Assembly: GCA_027297685.1 (NCBI GenBank) | Contig: JAPUHN010000362.1 | Coordinates: forward strand, 1-37,546 | From: Alphaproteobacteria bacterium | GTDB taxonomy: Bacteria; Pseudomonadota; Alphaproteobacteria; UBA6615 | DNA length: 37,546 nucleotides | Reading direction: 5' to 3' | In this document: in pieces, positions 21,155 to 34,407 of the stretch | Layout of the letters: each line of letters opens with the position of its first letter | Position numbering within the stretch: position 1 is the first letter of the stretch | The notes under the pieces: generated by a model | What the model was told of the DNA's origin: nothing | What the model saw: only the letters and a program-made list of their open reading frames with translations | Databases searched by the model: none | Made by a program: the position numbers and the translations under genes

Positions 21155-21312
21155 ACAGCGTAACAAACTGTAACAAAGAGTGATTTGTGCCTATCTGGGG
21201 AGATTGCTAAACGAGGGTGTCTGGCGTGCATGGTTAACACGCCGCGCGCGGTAATTATGGATACCGGTCGCTTTGACCGGATCCGGTTAGTCAATCCAAA
21301 GGGTACCTGGTC

Positions 21313-22275
21313 TTGGAACAGATAGTGACGGCATCGGTTGATAAATCTTCCAGTTATGCGCTCCAGCAGACTTTGAAGAGCAAGATTAGTTGTAGTGGGA
21401 CCGGGTTGCATTCCGGCGTCAATGTCTCAATGACGCTTTTGCCCGCTCCGCCCAATACGGGAATTATCTTTCGTCGGACCGATACCGACGGTAACGGGCT
21501 TGAGGTTGCGGCCCTTGTCGAGAATGTCGTCGACGACCGAATGTGTACGACATTGGGCGACGGCGAGGGTGCGACCATCGCCACTGTCGAGCATCTAATG
21601 GCCGCCCTGTGCGGTTGCGGAATTGATAATTTGTACGTCGAGGTCGAGGGTAGCGAACTGCCGATCATGGATGGCAGCGCCGCCCCGTTCGTGTTTCTCA
21701 TCGAATGTGCCGGCATCGTTGAACAAGACGCCCTGCGGCGCGTGATTGAAATTCTAAAGCCGGTTCGGGTCGAGGACGAAGATCGCCAGGTGGAACTCTT
21801 GCCGGGCGATGGCTTTTCAGTTGATTTCGAGATCGAGTTCGAGTCCGACGCTATCGGGCGGCAGGACATGTCTGTCGATTTGGTCAACGGCACGTTTAAA
21901 GGCGAGTTGAGCAGGGCCCGCACCTTCGGGTTCATTGAGGAAGTCGATCAACTTCGCGCCATGGGATTAGCGCTTGGCGGCAGCCTCGACAATGCCGTCG
22001 TGGTTAGCGGCAACGAGGTGCTGAACGAAGACGGGTTGCGTTACGAGAACGAGTTTGTACGCCACAAAATTCTTGATTGTGTCGGTGACCTGTACCTTGC
22101 CGGCGCACCGATCATCGGACACTTTAAGGGTCACCGGTCGGGCCACGCCCTCAACCACAGTATCGTGCGGTCATTGTTGGCCGACCAAGGATCCTGGCGA
22201 TATACGACCGTGCTGCGCGACCGCGACGACGTGATCGAAGAGCTCGATGAATTGCCAACTATGGTCACCGCTTAG
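21313..22275 (+). CDS. lpxC: UDP-3-O-acyl-N-acetylglucosamine deacetylase LpxC
   Basis: SGTGLHSG, TVEHLMAAL, ELPIMDGSAAPFV, HKILDCVGDLYLAG, GHRSGHALNHSIVRSL. Start codon uncertain. Confidence 0.96.
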   Translation: MEQIVTASVDKSSSYALQQTLKSKISCSGTGLHSGVNVSMTLLPAPPNTGIIFRRTDTDGNGLEVAALVENVVDDRMCTTLGDGEGATIATVEHLMAALCGCGIDNLYVEVEGSELPIMDGSAAPFVFLIECAGIVEQDALRRVIEILKPVRVEDEDRQVELLPGDGFSVDFEIEFESDAIGRQDMSVDLVNGTFKGELSRARTFGFIEEVDQLRAMGLALGGSLDNAVVVSGNEVLNEDGLRYENEFVRHKILDCVGDLYLAGAPIIGHFKGHRSGHALNHSIVRSLLADQGSWRYTTVLRDRDDVIEELDELPTMVTA

Positions 22276-22301
22276 CGCTACCGCAAACAACTTACGACAC
22301 A

Positions 22302-22329
22302 TTGGAAATCTGCGCGCTGATGGTATAAT
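22302..22329 (+). promoter_or_regulatory. Candidate sigma70-type promoter for bamD: TTGGAA-N16-TATAAT
   Basis: Perfect -10 TATAAT at 22324-22329 in the lpxC-bamD intergenic region. Confidence 0.5.
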
Positions 22330-22390
22330 CGACGCGAAGGTGACGACGCGCCAAACGCGCGTGACCAGTCCAAAAGTGCGGAAGGCTACT

Positions 22391-23296
22391 GTGAGCGACA
22401 GTCGACTGCCGATCGTCCGGCAACAATCCAACAAACCGCCGATTTCTTGCGGAGAAGCAATTCTACCTCGGCGGGGTCGACCCGTCGTGGCGCTCGTATT
22501 TGCCGCCGCATTGCTCGCCGCCTGTTCGGGCACCGACGAACAGGTCTATGTAGAGCGTCCGGTGGAAGAACTCTACAACGACGCCGTCGATCAGGTGGCG
22601 GTCGAGGATTACGCCGCAGCGAGTGAATTATTTCTCGAGGTCGAGCGCCAACATCCGTACTCGATCTGGGCGACGAAAGCCCAGCTGCTGGGCGCCTATT
22701 CCTTTTACGCCCGCGGCCAGTACGATGACGCGATCCTCGGCCTCGACCGTTTTATTCAGCTTCACCCAGGCAACCGTGACATCGCCTATGCCTACTATCT
22801 CAAAGGCTTGAGCTATTACGAGCAAATTTCCGATGTTGGCCGCGACCAGCGCAACACCGAATTGGCGCGGCAATCGCTCGGCGATGTTGCGCGGCGCTTT
22901 CCGACCAGCAAATACGCGCGCGACGCCCAGCTAAAAATAGATTTGACGCAGGACCACCTTGCCGGCAAGGAAATGGAAGTTGGCCGGTTCTACCTACGCC
23001 GTGGTCAATATTTGGCGGCGATCAACCGGTTCCGCAATGTCATCAACACGTATCAATCGACAACCCACACACCCGAAGCGCTCCATCGCCTATCCGAAGC
23101 CTATACCGCGGTCGGCATCGAGCCGGAGGCCCGCGAGAATGCGGCCGTGCTGGGCCACAACTTCCCCGGCAACCAATGGTATGTCGACAGCTATCAGCTC
23201 GTGGAAGGCGTTGTGGTTCGCGATATCGACGGTGACGGTGTTGCGGACCCGGTACCCGAAGAGCGCAGTTTCTTCAGCCGGCTCTGGCCCTTTTAG
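22391..23296 (+). CDS. bamD: Outer membrane assembly lipoprotein BamD (ComL)
   Basis: Lipobox FAAALLAACSG, then TPR-like YNDAVDQVAVEDYAAASELFLEVERQHPYS; GTG start proposed at 22391. Confidence 0.9.
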   Translation: MSDSRLPIVRQQSNKPPISCGEAILPRRGRPVVALVFAAALLAACSGTDEQVYVERPVEELYNDAVDQVAVEDYAAASELFLEVERQHPYSIWATKAQLLGAYSFYARGQYDDAILGLDRFIQLHPGNRDIAYAYYLKGLSYYEQISDVGRDQRNTELARQSLGDVARRFPTSKYARDAQLKIDLTQDHLAGKEMEVGRFYLRRGQYLAAINRFRNVINTYQSTTHTPEALHRLSEAYTAVGIEPEARENAAVLGHNFPGNQWYVDSYQLVEGVVVRDIDGDGVADPVPEERSFFSRLWPF

Positions 23297-23302
23297 CCGG
23301 TA

Positions 23303-25012
23303 ATGCTGCGCCACCTGTCGGTTCGGGACGTCGTCCTGATCGACCGCCTCGAATTAGCTTTCGATCCAGGATTGGGCGTGCTGACGGGCGAAACTGGTGC
23401 TGGTAAATCGATATTGCTCGAAGCGCTTGGTCTCGCGCTGGGCATGCGCGCCGACGCCGGCTTGATCCGACCCGGCGCCAAGCAAGCAATCGTCGCAGCA
23501 ACGTTCGACGTCGCCACCGATCATCCGGCGAACAGTTTGCTCATCGAACATGGCCTCGAGATCGATGAGCGCTGCATTCTGTTGCGCCGGATCGTTGGCC
23601 GTGACGGCCGCAGCCGTGCGTTCATCAACGATCAGCCGGTGACCGCCGGACTGTTGCGGCAATTCGGTGAACAATTGGTGGAAATTCAAGGTCAATTCGA
23701 GCGCTTCGCCCTGGCCGCACCCGCTGTACAGCGCACAGCGCTCGACTTATTCGGCAATCTCACGTCCAGGGCGACCGAGGTGTCGGATCGCTTCAAGACC
23801 TGGTCGGAGGCCCGCACCGTGCTGACCGAAGCAGAAGCCGACGTCGCTGCCGCCCGCGCCGAAGAAGACCAATTACGCCACGATGTCGAGGAGTTGAACG
23901 ATCTCGCACCGTCGGCGGGAGAGGAAGCAACACTCGCCAGTCAGCGCCAACTGCTGCAGAACGCCGAGCGGTTGATTTCGGCATTCAACCAAACGCTCGA
24001 CGATTTATCGGGCGATTCCGGCGCCGAACCGGCCCTGCAGCGTGCGTCACACACCCTCGCGCGGGCCGCGGAATTCAGTGGCGGCCGGCTCGATGCGATC
24101 ATTGCCACGCTCGACCGGGGCACGGCGGAAGTGCAGGATGCGCTGCAGGAACTGCAAGCGCTCGCCCACGCCATCGAAACCGATTCCGGTCAACTCGATT
24201 CTGTCGAGCGTCGATTATTCGCCTTGCGCGCAGCGGCCCGCAAGCACGATAGCGATGTCGATCACCTTGCCGAAGTGCACACGACATTGGCCGACCGGCT
24301 GGCGGCACTGGACGGCAACGGCGATCGACTGACCGCCTTGGCCAAAGCCGCAGAGTCAGCGCGGCGCGCCTACATCGCCGCCGCGGAGCGCCTGTCGGCG
24401 GGCCGCGTGAAAGCCGCACGAGCACTCGACCGCGCTGTTACACGCGAGCTGGCGCCGCTCAAACTCGACAATGCGACCTTCAAAAGCGGGATCGAGCGTC
24501 TTACCGAATCCGCTTGGTCGGCGGCCGGTTTCGATGCGGTCGAATTTCGCGTCGCAACCAACCCGGGCAGCGTACCGGGACCGCTCGGCAAAATCGCCTC
24601 GGGTGGCGAATTAAGCCGGTTCCTACTGGCCCTCAAAGTCGTACTCGCCGATGCCGGGGTCGCTACGACTTTGATTTTCGATGAAGTCGACGCCGGTGTC
24701 GGCGGCGCGACGGCGGCCGCAGTGGGGGAACGGCTTGCCGCACTCGCAACCACTTCCGGGCGGCAAATTCTTGTCGTCACCCACAGCCCGCAGGTCGCCG
24801 CAGTGGGCGCGCGCCATTGGCGCGTATCGAAAGACGGCGACGCCGGCGAGGTCGTCACGCGCGTGGCGCCGCTCGACGACCAAGCGCGCCGTGAAGAGAT
24901 TGCACGCATGCTCGCCGGAGCGGAAATTACCGACGAAGCGCGCGCCGCCGCTGCACGCCTGCTTGCCGGTGACGCACGCTCCCTCACCGCATCGCCGCGC
25001 GATGCGGCATAG
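23303..25012 (+). CDS. recN: DNA repair protein RecN
   Basis: MLRHLSVRDVVLIDRLELAFDPGLGVLTGETGAGKSILLEAL, ASGGELSRFLLALK, DEVDAGVGG. Confidence 0.96.
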   Translation: MLRHLSVRDVVLIDRLELAFDPGLGVLTGETGAGKSILLEALGLALGMRADAGLIRPGAKQAIVAATFDVATDHPANSLLIEHGLEIDERCILLRRIVGRDGRSRAFINDQPVTAGLLRQFGEQLVEIQGQFERFALAAPAVQRTALDLFGNLTSRATEVSDRFKTWSEARTVLTEAEADVAAARAEEDQLRHDVEELNDLAPSAGEEATLASQRQLLQNAERLISAFNQTLDDLSGDSGAEPALQRASHTLARAAEFSGGRLDAIIATLDRGTAEVQDALQELQALAHAIETDSGQLDSVERRLFALRAAARKHDSDVDHLAEVHTTLADRLAALDGNGDRLTALAKAAESARRAYIAAAERLSAGRVKAARALDRAVTRELAPLKLDNATFKSGIERLTESAWSAAGFDAVEFRVATNPGSVPGPLGKIASGGELSRFLLALKVVLADAGVATTLIFDEVDAGVGGATAAAVGERLAALATTSGRQILVVTHSPQVAAVGARHWRVSKDGDAGEVVTRVAPLDDQARREEIARMLAGAEITDEARAAAARLLAGDARSLTASPRDAA

Positions 25013-25055
25013 TTTCACCCGTGCCACCTAATTCTCCTTGCCCGTTTTCGGCTTC

Positions 25056-25982
25056 ATGAGGGCGAACACCCGCGAATTCTCCATCGGCATCGCCTGCGCC
25101 CTGTCGGTCGTCGTGTTGTGGTCGAGCTTTCACCTGATATCTCGGATCGGCGTTCAAACAACCCTCACGCCATATGATTTGGTGACACTTCGCGTCGGCG
25201 TCGCCGGAGTCATTATGCTGCCGGTGCTCTTGAGCCGCGGCTTCGGCCATCTACGACTATGGCAAGCTATCGTTCTTGCGCTAATCGCCGGTCCGGGGTT
25301 CGGGTTACCCGCCTTCATCGGTTTTCAATTCGCTCCGGCAGCGCATGGTGCCGCGATCCTGGCCGGTGCGATTCCCCTGTTCGCCGTTCCAATGGCCGCA
25401 ATAGCGCTCGGCGAACATCTCAGCGGTTGGAAAATACTCGGCTTGCTCACCATAGCCGCCGGCGTCATCTTTCTGATTTCCGACAGCTTCACTGGCTTCG
25501 ACGGCAATCAGTGGCGTGGCGACTTACTCTTTCTCGGCGGCGCATTTGCCTGGGCCGTTGTTGCTGTTCTGGCGAGGGCTTGGAGGGTCGAGCCAGTGCG
25601 GGGTACAGCCTTGATTGCCGTTATCTCGATGATCATCTTCGTGCCCATTCATATCGCTTTTCTGCCGACACAATTGGACACCGCACCGCTGATCGATATC
25701 GGCGGGCAGGCCCTGTTTCACGGCGTGCTCAGCATGATCATCTCCTTGCTCCTGTTCACCCGCGCCATAGCCCTGTTGGGCGCGTCGCTGACGACAACGA
25801 TCACGGCCTTCGTTCCGGCGTGCGGGGCCATCGCGGCGCTGATCTTGCTTGGCGAACCGCTCACCGGACTAACCAGCGGCGGCATTGTATTGGTGACTAT
25901 CGGCATGCTGGCCGCGGTGCTCGGCGCACGGCACGCGAAGTCGGCACCGACGCCGGTTCCCGCCTCCGGCAGCCCCGAATAA
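25056..25982 (+). CDS. DMT superfamily (EamA) transporter
   Basis: About 10 hydrophobic segments in two EamA-like halves (e.g. ALGEHLSGWKILGLLTIAAGVIFL, LGEPLTGLTSGGIVLVTIGML). ATG 25056 proposed within ORF 25038-25982. Confidence 0.85.
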   Translation: MRANTREFSIGIACALSVVVLWSSFHLISRIGVQTTLTPYDLVTLRVGVAGVIMLPVLLSRGFGHLRLWQAIVLALIAGPGFGLPAFIGFQFAPAAHGAAILAGAIPLFAVPMAAIALGEHLSGWKILGLLTIAAGVIFLISDSFTGFDGNQWRGDLLFLGGAFAWAVVAVLARAWRVEPVRGTALIAVISMIIFVPIHIAFLPTQLDTAPLIDIGGQALFHGVLSMIISLLLFTRAIALLGASLTTTITAFVPACGAIAALILLGEPLTGLTSGGIVLVTIGMLAAVLGARHAKSAPTPVPASGSPE

Positions 25983-25998
25983 GAGGGCTGCCTGTTGA

Positions 25999-28107
<2,109 letters not shown>

Positions 28108-28124
28108 GATGTATAAAAGCTGGC

Positions 28125-29948
28125 TTATTTCAAAGGTTGTGTAACCGTGGCAAGCCAGTCGCTTATGTCGTCATCGACCAGCGGGCCGATCTCGGCCATC
28201 ACGCCAGCATGGTAGTCATCGAGCCAGGCGCGCTCTGACTGGCTCAGCAGCGATGGTTCGATACACACCCGGTCGATGGGCGCCAAGGTGAGGGTTTCGA
28301 AGCCCAGGGTTTCCCGTTCCGCGCCATCGATACCGTCGACCGACACCACGGTAACCAGGTTTTCGATGCGGATGCCGTAAGCGCCTTCCTTGTAATAACC
28401 GGGCTCGTTCGAGACGATCATGCCGGGATGCAGAGCTTGGGTTGTCCCGACCTTTGAAATCCGTTGCGGACCCTCATGGACGCCGAGATAACTCCCCACC
28501 CCGTGTCCGGTACCATGGTCGTAGTCGAGGCCCGACTGCCACAAAAATTGCCGGGCGAACGGATCGAGTTGCGCGCCAGTGGTGCCGGCCGGAAAACGCG
28601 CCATGGCAATCGCGATATGGCCCTTGAGGACACGCGTGAAACGGTCGCGCATCTCCTCGCTTGGCGTGCCAATTGCAATGGTTCGCGTGACGTCGGTGGT
28701 GCCGTCGAGATATTGCGCGCCGGAATCGACCAGGTAGAGTTCGCCCGGGCGTAGTGGCCGATCGGTTTCGGGCGTAACCCGGTAGTGAACGATAGCGCCG
28801 TTCGAGCCCGCGCCGGAGATGGTGCCGAAACTGAGTTCGCGAAACAGATCGCCCGCGCTGCGAAAGTCCGCGAGCTTTTCCATCGCACCGATCTCGGTAA
28901 CGGCGCCGCCAGGCGCCGTGGCTGCAAGCCAGGCCAAAAACCGCGTCAAGGCGGCGCCGTCGCGACGGTGCGCAGCCCGCGTTCCATCGAGTTCGGTATC
29001 GTTCTTGATCGCCTTCGGCAGCGTCACGGGGTCGGCGGCCCGGCGAATTTCCGCCCCCGCACTGGCCAGGCGGTCGAATACCCACGATGCCGCGGTGTCC
29101 GGGCACACTTGCACCCGCGAACCGGCTTTACCGAGGCGATCGAGCGCCTTACCGAGCCGGTCCGGGACATGGCGGGACACGCCGTTGCCGAGATGCGTGG
29201 TCAGCGCGTCGGACACCTTCGCCGGGTCAACAAACCAATCGACGGTGGCGTCGGCATTTAGAATAGCGAAACTTAGCGGCAACGGTGTATGGGACACGTC
29301 GTTGCCACGTACGTTGAGCAACCAGGCAATCGAATCCGGTTGAGTCAGGACAACGGCGGCGGTGTCATTGTCGGTGAGCTGTTGAGCGAGTTCCTGGCGT
29401 TTATCGGCGCTGGCGCGCCCGGCAAAGCGTATCTCGTGCGCGACCACCGGCGTTAGCGGCGGTGCCGGCTGATCGGTCCACACCGCATCGATTGGATTGC
29501 CGTCGACGGCGACGAGTTCGGCCCCGGCGCCATCGCAGGCCTTGCGCAATCGATCGACCCCCCGCACCCCATGAAGCCAAGGATCGTAGCCAAGCCGCGT
29601 GCCTTCGTTCAGATTTTCATCGAGCCAACCGGTCACCGGCTCGTCAATGAGATGATGGAAGCTGTAGAGCTCGGCCTCGACCTGGGCGCGCGCCTGCAAC
29701 GTATAGCGCCCATCGACGAAAATCGCGGCTTGACCAGCCAAGACAACGGCCATGCCGGCCGAGCCGCTAAACTCGGTCAGCCACGCCAGCCGCTCGGCGC
29801 GCGGCGGTAAGAATTCGTTCTGGTGCTCATCGGAATGGGGAACGATAAAGCCGTCCAGGTCGGCGGTTGCCAAATGGGCGCGCAACGCCGCAAGGCGGTC
29901 GGCGGCGCTGCTAGTTTTGGCGGGTTTATCGGATTTCGGTTTGGCCAT
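28125..29948 (-). CDS. M24B-family aminopeptidase P (Xaa-Pro aminopeptidase)
   Basis: YLVDSGAQYLDGTTDVTRTIAIG, GTGHGVGSYLGVHEGPQ, SNEPGYYKEGAYGIRIENLV: M24 metal-ligand motifs. Confidence 0.93.
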   Translation of the reverse strand: MAKPKSDKPAKTSSAADRLAALRAHLATADLDGFIVPHSDEHQNEFLPPRAERLAWLTEFSGSAGMAVVLAGQAAIFVDGRYTLQARAQVEAELYSFHHLIDEPVTGWLDENLNEGTRLGYDPWLHGVRGVDRLRKACDGAGAELVAVDGNPIDAVWTDQPAPPLTPVVAHEIRFAGRASADKRQELAQQLTDNDTAAVVLTQPDSIAWLLNVRGNDVSHTPLPLSFAILNADATVDWFVDPAKVSDALTTHLGNGVSRHVPDRLGKALDRLGKAGSRVQVCPDTAASWVFDRLASAGAEIRRAADPVTLPKAIKNDTELDGTRAAHRRDGAALTRFLAWLAATAPGGAVTEIGAMEKLADFRSAGDLFRELSFGTISGAGSNGAIVHYRVTPETDRPLRPGELYLVDSGAQYLDGTTDVTRTIAIGTPSEEMRDRFTRVLKGHIAIAMARFPAGTTGAQLDPFARQFLWQSGLDYDHGTGHGVGSYLGVHEGPQRISKVGTTQALHPGMIVSNEPGYYKEGAYGIRIENLVTVVSVDGIDGAERETLGFETLTLAPIDRVCIEPSLLSQSERAWLDDYHAGVMAEIGPLVDDDISDWLATVTQPLK

Positions 29949-30003
29949 TATCGGAAGCTAATCGAGGGTTACTGCGAACACAATGTAAGCATCGGTCGCT
30001 AGA

Positions 30004-30899
30004 TCAAATAGGGCGCCGCACGACCAACGTCGACCAGCCGTCGATGCGATGGCGCGCGGCAAGAACCAGGCCTTGCTGGCGGTGGGCGGCAATGACAGCG
30101 CGTTCTTGGGCCATCAGTAGCCCCGATAAAACGGCATAGCCGCCGCGCCTGAGGTGGCGCGCGCAGTCCGGCGCCATGCGAACCAACGGCCGCGCCAATA
30201 TATTTGCCAGGATCAATGCATAGGGTCCCGAACGGCTAATCGTGTGGGCGGCATAATCGCGGCTGCAGATCGGCCGCACAAAGGAGCCCAGTCGGTTCAG
30301 CTGGACGTTGTAGCGCGCCACCGCCACCGCCACGGGGTCAATATCGGTCGCCGCCACCCACCGCCGCAACCGCTTCGCCGCAGCCATGCCAAGAATTCCG
30401 GTGCCACACCCGATGTCGAGCACGGGTCCTGGCGGCAGCAGACGCGGTCGACAAGCGAACCGGTCGAGAGCGATGAGGCAACCTTGGGTCGTTCCGTGGT
30501 GGCCGGTGCCGAACGCTGTGGCGGCATCCACCACAATGGTGACGGCGCCCACCGGCGCTGGTTCCTCGTGGTAGGAATCGCGAATCCAAACGCCACCGAC
30601 GCGCAGTGGTGCGAAACTTTCCCGGTTGACCGCCGCCCAATCGATCGCCGGCAGCCAAACCACATCGACGGCCGGTGTGGCGATACCGGCAGCGTGCGAA
30701 GCGGCCTCGAGGTCGGCTTCTAGTATTGCCTCGTCGGGCGGGTTGGCGGCATAGCCCCTGATCCGCACAGCGTCGCCGGACGGCGCGGGAAACATGCTGA
30801 TTGCGCCGGAATGACCCTCCAGCGCCTCTGCAATGGCGTCGCCCGCGGCAGCCGGTACGATGACCTCCACTTTCCAACTGGGCGTGACGACGGATCCGG

Positions 30900-30903
<4 letters not shown>
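30004..30903 (-). CDS. prmA: Ribosomal protein L11 methyltransferase PrmA
   Basis: AFGTGHHGTTQGCL, VLDIGCGTGILGMAA, ANILARPLVRMAP. Its GTG start overlaps the uvrD stop. Confidence 0.9.
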
Positions 30904-33200
<2,297 letters not shown>

Positions 33201-33351
33201 GGGAAGGCGGATTATACCACGGGAAAGTCATGAGTCGTCGGTATGGCGGCACGGCGGCTTGGAGTAAACAATCGCGTGAACCCATATCGGATCAGCGACT
33301 CCGGTGTTAGTCTTTATATTGGGAATGATGACCCTTGACGAATATGGGGAC

Positions 33352-34407
33352 ATGACAATGCTTCATCGACCTGTTTATTTTCGTTTCACACCGCATATTG
33401 GCGCATTTTCGCGGGTAATCCTGGCCACGGCGGCAATATTTGCGATTACCGCAATCGGCTATTCGGGTCACGCAGCCGCGCAATCGCAGACGGGTACGGG
33501 CAAATTACTCGACGCGGTTGTCGGCATCGATACTCAGGTACCGGGCAACGCCCGCACTGCCGGCACCCTTGGCACCCATCGTCAGGGCAGCGGCGCGGTA
33601 ATTTCCGACGATGGTTTGGTGTTGACGATCGGATACCTGATTTTGGAGGCCGTCAGCATCGATCTGACCACCCACGACGGACGCACTGTCCCGGCAAAGT
33701 TCGTCGCCTACGACCATCCGTCCGGATTTGGTTTGGTACGCGCGCTTCAGCCCCTCGGGGTCACCCCGTTCGAACTGGGCGAGTCCGACGGCATCTTGGA
33801 GAGATCGCAAGCATTAATCGCCAATCGTCTGGGCAAACATGAGGCGCAGGGCGTATTCGTGGTCTCCCGTCGGCCGTTTGTCGGTAGTTGGGAATATTTG
33901 CTCGACGACGCAATTTACACCTCACCGCCGAACGCCAATTTCAGCGGCGCCTCGTTATTGAGCAGCGACGGTAGACTCCTTGGCATCGGATCCCTGTTCG
34001 TCGGCAACGCTGCGATATTCCAGCAACCGGTGGCAGGCAATATGTTTGTGCCGATCGATGAATTGCGGCCGATTCTCGACGAATTGGTCGCGTCCGGCCG
34101 GCGCGGCGGAAAGGTTCGTCCGTGGGTCGGCATCTATTCATCGGAGTTTCGCGGGCGTGTTTTCGTCGACAGAGTAGCGCCCGATGGTCCCGCCGAAGCG
34201 GCCGGGATCGAGCCAGGCGATTTAATCGTCAACGTTCGCGGGTCGACGGTCGACGATATGGCGAGCTTCCTGCGGGCAGTCTGGAAAGACGCTCGCGCCG
34301 GCGACACGATCGACATGACGGTGCTCAACAAAAGCGGCCAATTGCGGAGCGTGACTGTGCGTTCCGACGATCGGCGCAATTGGCTACGGCTCAATCCGAG
34401 TTTTTAG
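33352..34407 (+). CDS. Secreted HtrA/S1C-like protein with PDZ domain, probable pseudoprotease
   Basis: Signal peptide ending near SGHAAAQ; chymotrypsin-like GSGAVISDDGLVLT...SGASLLSSDGRLLGIGS; PDZ GIEPGDLIVNVRGSTVDD. His and Asp positions replaced. ATG 33352 preferred to GTG 33304. Confidence 0.8.
   Translation: MTMLHRPVYFRFTPHIGAFSRVILATAAIFAITAIGYSGHAAAQSQTGTGKLLDAVVGIDTQVPGNARTAGTLGTHRQGSGAVISDDGLVLTIGYLILEAVSIDLTTHDGRTVPAKFVAYDHPSGFGLVRALQPLGVTPFELGESDGILERSQALIANRLGKHEAQGVFVVSRRPFVGSWEYLLDDAIYTSPPNANFSGASLLSSDGRLLGIGSLFVGNAAIFQQPVAGNMFVPIDELRPILDELVASGRRGGKVRPWVGIYSSEFRGRVFVDRVAPDGPAEAAGIEPGDLIVNVRGSTVDDMASFLRAVWKDARAGDTIDMTVLNKSGQLRSVTVRSDDRRNWLRLNPSF

Noticed and set aside
28108-28124. 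Terminator between convergent ligA and the aminopeptidase gene
   Set aside because: Only 17 bp between stops and no convincing stem with a T-tract.
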